Counted from the stretch's first letter, positions 9,571 through 19,054 are shown. The stretch is DNA of 64,000 nucleotides from Croceitalea sp947503285 (GCF_036985505.1 NZ_BTGQ01000006.1:248001-312000); one strand, 5' to 3'. A program made the numbers and translations. The notes: a model not told the origin generated them from the letters alone.

Positions 9571-10074
9571 CTAGTTGAAACGGTAGCCTGCTCCTATAGT
9601 CAAGGTATTAAAGCTAACAGCATCCCCAAAATCACCTCCACGACTAACTTCAAAACCGTATCTGCCTTCGACAAACCAGTTGGCATCAATTTGATAACCG
9701 GCACCAAATGCCAAATCAAGACCGAAGGCACCATCATCAGTATCTTCCAAAAGGTAATTGACTTGTGGTCCAGCTTGAACATTAAAATTAGTGGCCACTT
9801 CATATTTCACCATTACTGGAATGTACAATGAGTTTAAATCATCTACAAAGCTTAATAAAAGTGACGGTTCAATATCCCACTGGTCATCAATTTCAAAATT
9901 GTAGCCCCCACCAATGTAAAAACCAAGCTCACTGTCAGAATCACTGCCAAATTCGCCGAGATCGAGATCAACCGAAACGTTGTTCAAACCAGCTTTAATC
10001 GCGAAGCCCTCTTGTGCATAAGTAGAAATAGTCACGCACAGTACAAATGCAAATACAATACTAATTTTTTTCAT
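9571..10074 (-). CDS. Small outer-membrane beta-barrel protein (porin-family fold)
   Basis: 167 residues from ATG 10074. A Sec signal ends STYAQ and is followed by alternating-hydrophobicity strands with repeated Gly-aromatic pairs (GFYIGGGYNF, VEGRYGFEVSRG), ending in FN. This is the OmpX/OmpA-like eight-strand barrel pattern of Bacteroidota. The extracellular loops are acidic (DLGEFGSDSDSELG). It has its own promoter and terminator and so is a single-gene unit. Specific function unknown. Confidence 0.85.
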   Translation of the reverse strand: MKKISIVFAFVLCVTISTYAQEGFAIKAGLNNVSVDLDLGEFGSDSDSELGFYIGGGYNFEIDDQWDIEPSLLLSFVDDLNSLYIPVMVKYEVATNFNVQAGPQVNYLLEDTDDGAFGLDLAFGAGYQIDANWFVEGRYGFEVSRGGDFGDAVSFNTLTIGAGYRFN

Positions 10075-10096
10075 ATTCTTGTTTTTAGTTGTGTTA

Positions 10097-10104
10097 CAAA
10101 TATA
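10097..10104 (-). promoter_or_regulatory. -7 promoter element of the barrel gene
   Basis: TATATTTG on the minus strand matches TAnnTTTG and lies 22 bp upstream of the ATG at 10074. No convincing -33 TTG was found at the usual spacing. Confidence 0.55.
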
Positions 10105-10138
10105 CAAAGGAGGCTATTCATTACCTTAAAAAAATGGT

Positions 10139-10651
10139 TTAGAATAAAAATAATAATCCGAATAATAGTGACGAATAATTGATATCGTCTGATACGTTAA
10201 AATAGGAAATATTCAATTCGGTGACCCCATTCACATCGACACCAAGAACCGGTCTGTAATACAATCCTCCCCCATTTCCACTATTGATACCAATGGCATA
10301 GCCTACATCGCCGCCAAGCTTAAATCCCTTACTCGGATATATGCGAATCGATCCGGCCATTGGCACGAATTGGATGTCGTCAACCTCAACATTCAATGTG
10401 ATATCAGGTACGGTAACGGTTTGATCTTCACCAAAAGCATTTGAAAAACCTGTCGCAAAGCCTAAATCAATTTCTCTTGAAATGCCCCAGTGGTGCACTA
10501 TATCAACACCAATGGAAAAACTGGAAAAATCTGCAAAATCACCGACAACGATACCTGCATTAAGACCTGCTCGAAAATTACTTCTATCCACTTGACCGTA
10601 TGTTGAAATTGATATGAACAATACTAAAATCGCAGTCAAAACTGTTTTCAT
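10139..10651 (-). CDS. Outer-membrane beta-barrel protein
   Basis: 170 residues. The signal peptide ends STYGQ; the remainder has Gly-rich amphipathic strands and a hydrophobic C-terminus ending in Phe, as expected for a BAM-targeted barrel. It resembles its downstream neighbour in size and layout, although the sequences have diverged. The neighbour has its own -7 element, so the two may be transcribed separately. Function unknown. Confidence 0.75.
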   Translation of the reverse strand: MKTVLTAILVLFISISTYGQVDRSNFRAGLNAGIVVGDFADFSSFSIGVDIVHHWGISREIDLGFATGFSNAFGEDQTVTVPDITLNVEVDDIQFVPMAGSIRIYPSKGFKLGGDVGYAIGINSGNGGGLYYRPVLGVDVNGVTELNISYFNVSDDINYSSLLFGLLFLF

Positions 10652-10794
10652 GTCAAAAATTGTTTGGTTGTTAGGGATATGAAATTACCATATGCACAAT
10701 GCTTCCCTAATTAAAAGTTGTGATTTCAATCAATTATGTTGCCAACAAGGTTTAAAGCACTTTAAATCGCCTCGGCTTGACTTATATTTACAGT

Positions 10795-11694
10795 ATGGAA
10801 TGGAGCCTGGCCTTAAGGGATTATGAGCATTACTTAAAAATTGAACGTGGCTTGTCTGAGAATTCCATCAAAAGTTATGCACTTGATCTTAAAAAGTTAC
10901 AAGAATTCGTAGAAACGTTGCAAACCATAGAAAAACCCGAGACTATTTCGAAAGAGGTATTACAGCAGTTTGTCTATGAGCTTCCAAAGACGGTAAACGC
11001 AAAATCCCAGGCTAGAATACTTTCAGGCCTTAAGGGCTTTTTCAATTATTTGGTTTTTGAAGATTATAGAACCGATAATCCTATGGACTTAATTGAATCA
11101 CCGAAAATTGGCCGTAAGCTACCCGATACACTTTCAACTGCTGAAATCGATAAACTCATCGCTGCCATCGATCTTTCAAAACCGGAAGGAGAACGCAATA
11201 GGGCTATTTTAGAAATCCTTTACGGCTGTGGCCTGCGTGTATCTGAACTTATCAATCTGAAGCTATCGGACCTTTATTTTGATGAAGACTTTATCAAAGT
11301 AACCGGTAAGGGCAGTAAACAACGGTTTGTGCCTATCAGCCCTATCACTAAAAAATACATCGATCTTTATCGAAATGAAGTTAGAATCCATTTAGACATA
11401 AAAGAGGGGCATGAAGATTTCGTATTCTTGAACAGAAGGGGAAAGCAGTTGACCAGGGCGATGATTTTCACCATTATCAAAAGGTTATGTGTAATTACGG
11501 GGTTACGGAAAAACATAAGCCCGCATACCTTTCGTCATTCTTTTGCCACCCATCTGCTTGAAAATGGTGCTGATTTAAGGGCCATTCAACAGATGTTAGG
11601 TCATGAAAGTATCACAACCACCGAAGTTTATGTACATGTGAACAGAACACATTTAGCACAGGTGTTAACTAAGTTCCATCCTAGAAACCCATAA
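10795..11694 (+). CDS. xerD: Site-specific tyrosine recombinase, XerD type
   Basis: 299 residues from ATG 10795; an earlier in-frame ATG at 10777 adds six residues and is less likely. N-terminal SAM-like core-binding domain (about 1-95), then the catalytic domain. Catalytic residues seen: Arg in GCGLRVSEL, Lys in TGKGSKQR, HTFRHSFATHLL with His and Arg, LGHESI with His, and the Tyr nucleophile in TEVYVHV. XerC/XerD enzymes resolve chromosome dimers at dif. No integrase-style neighbours are present, so a housekeeping role is favoured. XerD rather than XerC is inferred from overall similarity. Confidence 0.93.
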   Translation: MEWSLALRDYEHYLKIERGLSENSIKSYALDLKKLQEFVETLQTIEKPETISKEVLQQFVYELPKTVNAKSQARILSGLKGFFNYLVFEDYRTDNPMDLIESPKIGRKLPDTLSTAEIDKLIAAIDLSKPEGERNRAILEILYGCGLRVSELINLKLSDLYFDEDFIKVTGKGSKQRFVPISPITKKYIDLYRNEVRIHLDIKEGHEDFVFLNRRGKQLTRAMIFTIIKRLCVITGLRKNISPHTFRHSFATHLLENGADLRAIQQMLGHESITTTEVYVHVNRTHLAQVLTKFHPRNP

Positions 11695-11794
11695 TCGAAT
11701 TCCTTTTATAATCATTTTTTAAACGAAGACTTTCTTTTTTATGCTGAACCGAAAAAACCAAAAAAAGATATCTTTAGCACTTCAATTTTAAAGC

Positions 11795-13486
11795 ATGGCG
11801 CAACTTAAAAGACGGTGGTGGAAAGAAGGTGTGGTCTATCAAATATATCCGCGTAGTTTTCAAGATACCAGTGGTAATGGAATTGGCGATCTAAAGGGCA
11901 TTACAAAACGGTTGGACTACATCAAAAGTCTTGGTGTGAACATTATTTGGCTATGCCCCGTTTATGAATCACCGAATGACGATAATGGCTATGATATCGC
12001 TGATTACCGCAAGATCATGGCTGAATTTGGCACCATGCAAGATTTTGATGACCTATTGGCTGAAATGAAGTTGAGGGGTCTAAAACTGGTCATGGATCTG
12101 GTTGCCAACCATACCAGTGATGAACATTTTTGGTTTCAAGAATCACGAAAATCACGAGACAACGAATACCGTGATTATTACCATTGGTGGCCAGCAGAAA
12201 AAGGGACCCCTCCAAAACGATGGAGTTATTTCGATATTGACGCAAACGCTTGGAAATATGATGAAAAAACCGATTCTCATTACCTACATTACTTTTCTGT
12301 AAAACAACCCGATTTGAAATGGGAAAATCCGGCTGTTAGAAAAGAGGTTTATGATATGCTAAGATTCTGGTTTGACAAGGGTGTGGACGGGTTTCGAATG
12401 GATGTAATACCTTTTATCTCAAAAGATACCACCTATCCGGAATTACCTAAGGAATTTGGAGGTGATTTTATACCTTTTTATTCCAACGGGCCAAGATTAC
12501 ATGAGTTTTTGAACGAAATGAACAACGAAGTGCTATCAAAATATGATATCATGACCGTTGGTGAAGCACTTGGTGTTACGATTGACCAAGCCTTGAATTT
12601 TGTGGATGAAGATCGTAAAGAGCTGAACATGTTCTTTCATTTTGACCTGATGTCTTTAGACAGGGATGGTAATGAAGCTTTTTGGATGCAAAGTGACCAG
12701 TGGAAATTGACGGAGTTTAAAGAAATACACTCTAAATGGGACGCTGTTTTTTCTGAAAAAGGATGGGGAACAATGTACTTAAATAACCATGATTTTCCAC
12801 GTGCGGTCAGTCGTTGGGGCAATGACTCAAAAGAACATTGGCGAAATTCAGCGACCATGCTGCAGACTTTTCTGTTGACCATGCGTGGTACCCCATTCTT
12901 TTATTTTGGGGAGGAAATCGGAATGACCAACGCAAATTTTGAGCGTTTGGATGATTATAAGGATATCAATACTTTAAACCGATACAAACTGCTACAGCAG
13001 CAAAATATCGATTTAGAGGATTTTATTGAGAACGAAAAGAAGGCCTCAAGGGACAACGCCAGAACCCCAATGCAATGGAGTTTGGATACCCACGCGGGTT
13101 TTACAAACAACACTCCGTGGATTAAGGTAAATCCAAATTACAAAACAGGAATCAACGTTGAAGAACAAGAAAAGCAATCAGATTCCGTGCTGAATTATTT
13201 TAGGAAAATGGTAAAGATCAGAAAATCACATCTTGGGTTGATTTATGGTGGCTATCAATTGGTCTTGCCTGAAAATGAACAGGTATATGCCTACACCCGC
13301 AGCCTTGACACAGAACGATACCTTATATTGCTCAGCTTTTCTGAAGAAAGCACGCAAGTAGCGATAGATGATATCGAATTTTCAAAGGCGGACTTGTTAA
13401 TCTCTAATGACGAGTGCCAAACGGAAAAAACAAATCACCAATTTACCCTCAAGCCCTACCAAGCTGTGGTCTACCAATTGCATTAA
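11795..13486 (+). CDS. GH13 alpha-glucosidase (oligo-1,6-glucosidase-like)
   Basis: 563 residues without a signal peptide, so probably cytoplasmic. It begins with the family signature WWKEGVVYQIYPRSFQD. Motifs are DLVANHTSDEH, the nucleophile in GFRMDVI, the acid/base Glu in TVGEALG, and NNHDFPR. These fit the GH13 subgroup of oligo-1,6-glucosidases, alpha-glucosidases and related isomaltases. It hydrolyses terminal alpha-linked glucose from short oligosaccharides; linkage preference cannot be decided here. It complements the GH31 and GlgB enzymes at the left of the window but is not in an operon with them. Confidence 0.92.
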   Translation: MAQLKRRWWKEGVVYQIYPRSFQDTSGNGIGDLKGITKRLDYIKSLGVNIIWLCPVYESPNDDNGYDIADYRKIMAEFGTMQDFDDLLAEMKLRGLKLVMDLVANHTSDEHFWFQESRKSRDNEYRDYYHWWPAEKGTPPKRWSYFDIDANAWKYDEKTDSHYLHYFSVKQPDLKWENPAVRKEVYDMLRFWFDKGVDGFRMDVIPFISKDTTYPELPKEFGGDFIPFYSNGPRLHEFLNEMNNEVLSKYDIMTVGEALGVTIDQALNFVDEDRKELNMFFHFDLMSLDRDGNEAFWMQSDQWKLTEFKEIHSKWDAVFSEKGWGTMYLNNHDFPRAVSRWGNDSKEHWRNSATMLQTFLLTMRGTPFFYFGEEIGMTNANFERLDDYKDINTLNRYKLLQQQNIDLEDFIENEKKASRDNARTPMQWSLDTHAGFTNNTPWIKVNPNYKTGINVEEQEKQSDSVLNYFRKMVKIRKSHLGLIYGGYQLVLPENEQVYAYTRSLDTERYLILLSFSEESTQVAIDDIEFSKADLLISNDECQTEKTNHQFTLKPYQAVVYQLH

Positions 13487-13533
13487 TGCCCCGCCATTTG
13501 AAGTCACCGAAAATAGCTTGACCTGAATGGGGC

Positions 13534-14808
13534 CTATTGCTTTTTATAAGGCCTGATGATCAAACGTGCCTCACGATCGAATCTGATGTAATTATACACC
13601 CAGTTGATAAAAACCACGACACGATTTCGAAAGCCTATCAAAAAATACAGGTGTACGAACATCCAAACGAACCATGCGAAAACGCCCTGAAACTTAAATT
13701 TCGGTAAGTCGGCAACGGCTTTATTCCTTCCTATGGTTGCCATACTACCTTTATCAAAATAACGGAATGGGCGAAAAGACTTACCTTCAGATAGACGTAT
13801 CAAGTTCTTACCTAAATTTTCCCCTTGTTGCATGGCCGGTTGGGCCATCATAGGATGCCCATTTGGGTAGTCCTCAGACTCCATTTGGGCAACATCACCC
13901 AAGGCAAAAATATGTTCAAAACCGGCAACCTGATGATATTCGTTGACCTTTAATCGATTGCCCCTACTCAATAATTCTTTGGCATCCAATCCTTTGATAC
14001 TCACTGCCTGTACCCCTGCGGCCCAAATCAGCGTTTCGGTCTCAAATTTAGTATCGGTATTGGTGGTAGCGAGCTTACCGTCATACTCATTAACCCTAAT
14101 ATTCTTCCAAACATTTACGCCAAGACTTTCAAGAAACTGCTCTGCCTTTTTAGAGGCGATCTCACTCATCGCAGGCAGTATTCTGTCACTACCCTGAACA
14201 AGGTTGATCTGAACCCTGCGTGTATCCAAATCAGGGTAATCCTTTGGTAAGATTCCCTTCTTGATTTCAGCTAGCGCACCAGCCAACTCTACCCCGGTCG
14301 GCCCTCCCCCGACAATGACGAAATTCATTAGGGCTTCCCGTTCGTGAAGGTCATCGGTCAATAAGGCTTGTTCAAAATTTTCTAAGATCAAGCTTCTTAA
14401 ATTCAATGACTGCGGAATCGACTTCATTGCCATACTGTTGGCCATAAGGGATTCATTTCCGAAAAAATTGGTCTTTGAACCAGTGGCAACCACCAGATAG
14501 TCGAACTTCAGAATACCGATATCGGTTTTGATACAGCTGTTTTCCGTATCGATCTGCAATACCTCAGCAAGCCTAAAATAGGTATTTGGGTAGTTATGGA
14601 TAACCTTTCGAATGGGATAGGCAATGGAGTCAGGTTCCAACCCACCGGTAGAGACCTGGTAAAGCAAGGGTTGAAAAGTATGGTAATTGTGTTTATCCAA
14701 CAAAACTACTTGAAACTCTTTCTTTCGTAATTTTCTGGCTAAAGAAATTCCCCCGAAACCACCACCGATGATAATAATTCTAGGGAAACTTGACTGTGGA
14801 ATATTCAT
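13534..14808 (-). CDS. ndh: Type II NADH dehydrogenase (NAD(P)/FAD-dependent oxidoreductase)
   Basis: 424 residues. Transfers electrons from NADH to quinone without pumping protons. N-terminal FAD site IIIGGGFGGISLARKL, the HTFQPLLYQVSTGGL stretch typical of NDH-2, a second nucleotide-binding motif VGGGPTGVELAGALAE near the middle, and HIFALGDVAQ near residue 310. The hydrophobic C-terminal part (FVWMFVHLYFLIGFRNR) probably attaches it to the inner face of the cytoplasmic membrane. It is convergent with the GH13 gene and has its own promoter. Confidence 0.94.
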   Translation of the reverse strand: MNIPQSSFPRIIIIGGGFGGISLARKLRKKEFQVVLLDKHNYHTFQPLLYQVSTGGLEPDSIAYPIRKVIHNYPNTYFRLAEVLQIDTENSCIKTDIGILKFDYLVVATGSKTNFFGNESLMANSMAMKSIPQSLNLRSLILENFEQALLTDDLHEREALMNFVIVGGGPTGVELAGALAEIKKGILPKDYPDLDTRRVQINLVQGSDRILPAMSEIASKKAEQFLESLGVNVWKNIRVNEYDGKLATTNTDTKFETETLIWAAGVQAVSIKGLDAKELLSRGNRLKVNEYHQVAGFEHIFALGDVAQMESEDYPNGHPMMAQPAMQQGENLGKNLIRLSEGKSFRPFRYFDKGSMATIGRNKAVADLPKFKFQGVFAWFVWMFVHLYFLIGFRNRVVVFINWVYNYIRFDREARLIIRPYKKQ

Positions 14809-14824
14809 ACTTCGGTATTAATTA

Positions 14825-14832
14825 CAAAGTTA
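14825..14832 (-). promoter_or_regulatory. -7 promoter element of ndh
   Basis: TAACTTTG on the minus strand matches TAnnTTTG and lies 16 bp before the ndh ATG. A TTG sits 16 bp further upstream, slightly closer than the usual 19. Confidence 0.55.
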
Positions 14833-14909
14833 ACAATAGCATTTTTACCAAGTGAAGTTCTCGATAGGCTTTTTAGTATATTTATGTCGTTCAATAACAA
14901 TGAAACATA

Positions 14910-16337
14910 ATGAAAAAAAGACTCTTTTTTTTAACGGTCACTATTTTTGGCCCCATTTTACTTACTGCCCAAGTAAGTAAAGAAACCATTTTGCGGAAAT
15001 TGGATGGTACAAGCGAAAAATATGGTGAAATCGCCATGGAAATTTGGAACCTGGCAGAAATGGGCTACCAAGAAGAAAAGAGTTCCGCACTTTTGCAAAA
15101 AACATTAGCCGATGAAGGTTTTACCGTCAAAAGCGGGGTTGCGGGCATTCCAACCGCATTTGTGGCAGAGTATGGTTCAGGGCTCCCTATAATTGCCGTT
15201 TTAGGCGAGTTTGATGCCTTACCGGGATTGTCGCAACAAGCGACCCCTGAGAAAAAATCTGCTGGTGGGGTCGCTGGTCATGCCTGTGGCCATCATTTGT
15301 TCGGTACGGCCTCATCAGCGGCCGCAATAGCGGTAAAAGACTGGATGAAAGCCAATAAAAGAACAGGCACTATCCGATTCTACGGATGTCCGGCCGAAGA
15401 AGGTGGTGGGGCGAAGGTTTTTATGGCTCGGGAAGGCCTCTTTAAAGATGTTGATGTTGCCCTGCATTGGCATCCAAGCTCACAAAATGCGGCTAGCGCA
15501 GCGGCAGCCTTGGCCAACATTTCCGCTAAATTTCGATTTTATGGGGTTTCGGCCCATGCCGCCGGTGCCCCCCACATGGGAAGATCCTCTTTAGACGGTG
15601 TCGAAGCCATGAATATGATGGTCAATATGATGCGCGAGCATATACCGCAAGAAGCTAGAATCCATTACGTCATCACTGACGGTGGCAAGGCCCCAAATGT
15701 AGTTCCTGACTATGCCGAAGTCTACTACTATGCCCGACATAACCGTAGGGATGTGTTAAGGGGTATTTTTGACAGGATCGTAAAGGCGGGTGAAGGTGCG
15801 GCTTTAGGTACCGGCACCAAAATGGAATATGAACTGGTGAATGGTGTTCACGAATTATTACCAAACCTGACACTGCAAAAACTAGTGCACAAAAACCTCT
15901 CGGCAATTGGGGGAATCCAATACACGGAAGAGGAAAAAACCTTTGGGACCAAAATTGCCCAGAGCTTGGGCCAAGAGCAATTGAACGAAAAAGTGGCCAT
16001 GGAGGTTCAACCTTATCGCGAAACTGCTAGGGCCTACGGTTCTACCGATGTTGGTGATGTCAGTTTCGTAGTTCCAACCGTGGGTTTCGGTACGGCAACT
16101 TGGGTACCAGGCACCCCAGCACACAGCTGGCAAGCAGTAGCAGCCGGTGGTACTACCATTGGCAAAAAGGGTATGATGGTGGCCGCCAAAACGCTAACGG
16201 CTACCGCTATTGATCTGTTCAATGATCAATCCCTCATTAAAGAGGCCAAGGTCGAATTCACGGAAAGAAGGGGTACGGACTTTGTTTATGAACCTTTGAT
16301 TGGCGACAGACCGCCTGCTTTGGACTATCGCAAGTAA
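14910..16337 (+). CDS. Exported M20-family amidohydrolase (AbgB-like)
   Basis: 475 residues. A Sec signal ends LLTAQ (about residue 21). The M20 metal-binding patterns are GEFDALPG, AGHACGHHLFG, CPAEEGGG and HWHPSS, with a dimerisation/lid insertion between them. The closest type is AbgB (p-aminobenzoyl-glutamate hydrolase) and related indole-3-acetyl-amino-acid or peptide amidases. The signal peptide puts it in the periplasm or outside, unlike cytoplasmic AbgB, so a scavenging role on N-acyl amino acids or peptides is inferred. Substrate unknown. Confidence 0.88.
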   Translation: MKKRLFFLTVTIFGPILLTAQVSKETILRKLDGTSEKYGEIAMEIWNLAEMGYQEEKSSALLQKTLADEGFTVKSGVAGIPTAFVAEYGSGLPIIAVLGEFDALPGLSQQATPEKKSAGGVAGHACGHHLFGTASSAAAIAVKDWMKANKRTGTIRFYGCPAEEGGGAKVFMAREGLFKDVDVALHWHPSSQNAASAAAALANISAKFRFYGVSAHAAGAPHMGRSSLDGVEAMNMMVNMMREHIPQEARIHYVITDGGKAPNVVPDYAEVYYYARHNRRDVLRGIFDRIVKAGEGAALGTGTKMEYELVNGVHELLPNLTLQKLVHKNLSAIGGIQYTEEEKTFGTKIAQSLGQEQLNEKVAMEVQPYRETARAYGSTDVGDVSFVVPTVGFGTATWVPGTPAHSWQAVAAGGTTIGKKGMMVAAKTLTATAIDLFNDQSLIKEAKVEFTERRGTDFVYEPLIGDRPPALDYRK

Positions 16338-16422
16338 TACAACTTAAATTGGGATATTTACCCAATATTGTAACAAAGAACACGAATCTGCTACCAATAG
16401 TAAATCACTCTCCAACCAATTA

Positions 16423-16917
16423 GTGAACAAAGAACTTGAACATAAGTTTGTTACCGAACTTGAGAACAACCAAAATATTGTTCACAAGGTCTGTAGCCTG
16501 TACACCAATGATAGGGACTCGCATAATGACCTCTTTCAAGAAATTACCATTCAACTATGGAAGGCATACCCGAAATTTAGGGGCGATGCCAAGTTCAGCA
16601 CATGGATGTACAGGGTTGCCCTAAATACGGCCATCACCCTTTATCGAAAATCAAAAAAGAGGGTAAAGACCCAAGATTACGAATCCGTAATTTTTAAGAT
16701 AAAGGCCGACGAATATGATGACACCCAAGAACGACAACTGAAGTTGATGTACAATGCGGTAAAACAGCTGGGCGATATTGACAAGGCATTGGTGTTCTTG
16801 TACCTTGAAGATAAAGACTATAGTGAAATTGCCGAAACTTTGGGTATTTCAGAAGTAAATGCCAGGGTTAAAATGAACAGGATAAAAAACAAACTAAGAA
16901 CCATCTTAAATCCGTAA
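16423..16917 (+). CDS. ECF-type RNA polymerase sigma factor
   Basis: 164 residues. Region 2 (about 20-80) contains DLFQEITIQLWKAYPKFRGDAKFSTWMYRVALNTAI; region 4 (about 105-160) ends with the helix-turn-helix KDYSEIAETLGISEVNARVKMNRIKNKL. No in-frame ATG exists upstream, and GTG 16423 is the best start. The next gene, 7 bp downstream, encodes a membrane protein that may regulate it. Target promoters and signal are unknown. Confidence 0.92.
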   Translation: MNKELEHKFVTELENNQNIVHKVCSLYTNDRDSHNDLFQEITIQLWKAYPKFRGDAKFSTWMYRVALNTAITLYRKSKKRVKTQDYESVIFKIKADEYDDTQERQLKLMYNAVKQLGDIDKALVFLYLEDKDYSEIAETLGISEVNARVKMNRIKNKLRTILNP

Positions 16918-16923
16918 AAAGTT

Positions 16924-17565
16924 ATGATGGATGAATTAGAATTATTGAAAAAAGACTGGCAAAAGCAGGAACAGCAGCTTCCGAAGCTTTCATATGACCA
17001 GATATACAAAATGATATGGAAAAAATCATCTTCCATTGTAAAATGGATTTTTTATATCAGCATCATGGAATTCGCCTTTTGGATCGTACTCGCTTTTCTA
17101 CCTATTAAAAGTGAGGTAAGAAATGGGGATGGCGCTAAGCTTATACTTTTTACCGAATGGGCCATACAAATCATATCATTGCTGGTTATCCTCTTCTTTA
17201 TTTACAAGTTTTATCAGAATTATAAAAAAATCTCGGTAACGGATTCATCACGTGATTTGATGAAAAAAATCATAAAGACCAGAAAGACCGTGATGCAATA
17301 CGTATGGTTCAATGTAGGATTGTTCGCCACATCCATAATCGTACTTCTTGTTGAAATACTCATATATGATCCGCCCGTCGAGCTTACTGAAAAGGTTTCT
17401 TCAGCAAGTTCGGGAATTCTCGCATGGTTACTCATCGGCGTGTTTTTTGCGGTAGCAATTGCCTTTTTTGGGGTATTGTTCTGGCTATTCTATAGGGTAT
17501 TGTATGGCATTCTACTTAAAAGATTGAACCAAAATTATCGCGAACTGAAAAAGTTGGAGGTCTAA
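16924..17565 (+). CDS. Membrane protein coupled to the ECF sigma factor
   Basis: 213 residues with a charged, probably cytoplasmic N-terminus (about 1-38) and four predicted membrane helices (about 39-60, 76-97, 120-143 and 159-187). No conserved zinc HXXXCXXC anti-sigma motif is visible. The cytoplasmic N-terminal helix and the 7-bp gap from the sigma gene suggest an anti-sigma role, as an inference from context only. Its TAA stop shares bases with the stop of the convergent acyltransferase gene (CTAA at 17562-17565). Confidence 0.7.
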   Translation: MMDELELLKKDWQKQEQQLPKLSYDQIYKMIWKKSSSIVKWIFYISIMEFAFWIVLAFLPIKSEVRNGDGAKLILFTEWAIQIISLLVILFFIYKFYQNYKKISVTDSSRDLMKKIIKTRKTVMQYVWFNVGLFATSIIVLLVEILIYDPPVELTEKVSSASSGILAWLLIGVFFAVAIAFFGVLFWLFYRVLYGILLKRLNQNYRELKKLEV

Positions 17566-18377
17566 CTTTTTTCCTTATGGCTATACCTTCTTTTCTGATG
17601 GTCAGCTTCATATGCTGCCAGTTCAGATTCAGGAATGACATGTAGAAAAGAAGGATGTTGCTCAATGGCATACTCCAATTTTTCGATGACCTGTTCAATG
17701 GATTCATTGTCATAATCAATTTGCAAAGGCTCCTTGATTTGCATTGATTGTAGAATTCCCTTCTTTTTGATGTACAGTCCCTTCTTATCAAAAGATCTTC
17801 TAAAACCATCGATAACCACAGGAACCACGATGGGTTTGTAACGTTTGATAATATGTGCGGTTCCCTTACGGATTGGTTTCCAAGGCTTCGTAGTCCCTTG
17901 GGGGAACGTGATGACCCATCCATCATCTAAAGCTATACCTATATTCGAGATATCACTGAATTTCACTTGCCTGTTCACATCTTGGCCATCGGCACGCCAT
18001 GTACGTTCTATGCTTATGGAACCCGCATAGGCCAAGACTTTTGTCAATAAGCTTTTGCCCATGGTTTCTTTGGCGGCCACATAGTAGAAATTCAATTTAG
18101 GATTCCACAGATAACCGATATTCTTGATATTGTCGTCACGCCCTTTTAAACTCGCATTGAAAACATGGAACATCGCTACAACATCGGCAAAATAGGTTTG
18201 GTGGTTGCTTACGAACAAAACGTTCCGATCTGGTAGATTCCTGATAATTTCAGAACCCTCTATCTGTAGTTTGTTGAATTGTTTATAGCGCTGGTGCGTA
18301 ATAAGACCCAAAATACGGATAAGCCACTTTTTTAAGAACAAAATGTGTCCGAAAGGATTCTCTTTAAAAATACCCAT
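17562..18377 (-). CDS. 1-acyl-glycerol-phosphate acyltransferase-like protein (PlsC family)
   Basis: 271 residues from ATG 18377 (a TTG two codons upstream is possible). PlsC fold: block I is SNHQTYFADV, block III is FPQGTTKPW, followed by KGTAHI and a proline-containing VVPVVIDGF. PlsC enzymes acylate lysophosphatidic acid or related lysolipids at the inner membrane. The catalytic block reads His-X5-Asp here instead of the textbook His-X4-Asp. Convergent with the sigma/membrane-protein operon. The precise acceptor lipid is unknown. Confidence 0.85.
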   Translation of the reverse strand: MGIFKENPFGHILFLKKWLIRILGLITHQRYKQFNKLQIEGSEIIRNLPDRNVLFVSNHQTYFADVVAMFHVFNASLKGRDDNIKNIGYLWNPKLNFYYVAAKETMGKSLLTKVLAYAGSISIERTWRADGQDVNRQVKFSDISNIGIALDDGWVITFPQGTTKPWKPIRKGTAHIIKRYKPIVVPVVIDGFRRSFDKKGLYIKKKGILQSMQIKEPLQIDYDNESIEQVIEKLEYAIEQHPSFLHVIPESELAAYEADHQKRRYSHKEKS

Positions 18378-18412
18378 ATTCAACTATTGCTTGGCTAATT
18401 TACGAAATAGCA

Positions 18413-19054
18413 CTAAAGCACTCTACGCAAAAGCATTTTGATTTCGTTTAACATCATGGCAGTAGCCCCCCAAACCGTATAACCATTTAATTTAAAGGCT
18501 GGTACAAGAATATCGGTGGCGTAAGAAGTAGTCATTCGTTGTTCGATTTCATTCGTTTTATCTAGAAAATCGACCAACGGCACCTCAACCAATGCTTCCA
18601 CTTCTTCTTCTTGGATCTTAAAAGGTTTCGGTTTTTTATATAGACCCACGAAAGGTTTTACCAAAAAATTACTCGGTGGAATATACACCTCCGTCAATTC
18701 TTTAATGACCTCTACTTCTTCTTGGGATACGCCTACCTCTTCATAAGTCTCACGTTTGGCGGTAAACAATAGATCGCTATCCGATTCCTCAACCTTACCC
18801 CCCGGAAAACCAATTTGATTCGAATGTACCCCCTGATAGGTTTTTCTGAGAATTAATAAAAGCTTGGTCAGCTGATTTGCATCTGGGTAGAATAATGCCA
18901 TCACAGCAGCCTTTTTAGGATTTTGACCTAATGTATTCTTAGACTCACGCCACTTTTTTCGAACAGCGGGTTCCATTTTATAGTGCGATTCGTTACCGGG
19001 CAAGGGCAGATTTTTTATTTTTATGACCTGTTCGCAAAAATCTTCAAAATTCAT
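18413..19054 (-). CDS. NUDIX hydrolase, CoA pyrophosphatase-like
   Basis: 213 residues from ATG 19054. Contains the NUPF-type stretch LILRKTYQGVHSNQIGFPGGK leading straight into a complete NUDIX box with REtYEEVGV, which is characteristic of CoA/acyl-CoA diphosphatases (NudL type). It would cleave CoA to 4'-phosphopantetheine and ADP. The start codon overlaps that of the divergent cyclophilin gene (CATG at 19052-19055). A longer frame to 19156 overlaps the cyclophilin coding region and is rejected. Confidence 0.9.
   Translation of the reverse strand: MNFEDFCEQVIKIKNLPLPGNESHYKMEPAVRKKWRESKNTLGQNPKKAAVMALFYPDANQLTKLLLILRKTYQGVHSNQIGFPGGKVEESDSDLLFTAKRETYEEVGVSQEEVEVIKELTEVYIPPSNFLVKPFVGLYKKPKPFKIQEEEVEALVEVPLVDFLDKTNEIEQRMTTSYATDILVPAFKLNGYTVWGATAMMLNEIKMLLRRVL

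Noticed and set aside
10795..11694. XerD-like recombinase as a mobile-element integrase
   Set aside because: It has the housekeeping Xer length and motifs, with no attachment-site repeats, tRNA, or phage and transposon genes nearby.
17562..17565. Gene overlap between the sigma-linked membrane protein and the acyltransferase as a regulatory feature
   Set aside because: Only the two stop codons overlap (CTAA), as also at 27467-27470 (TTAA); this is ordinary tight convergent packing.
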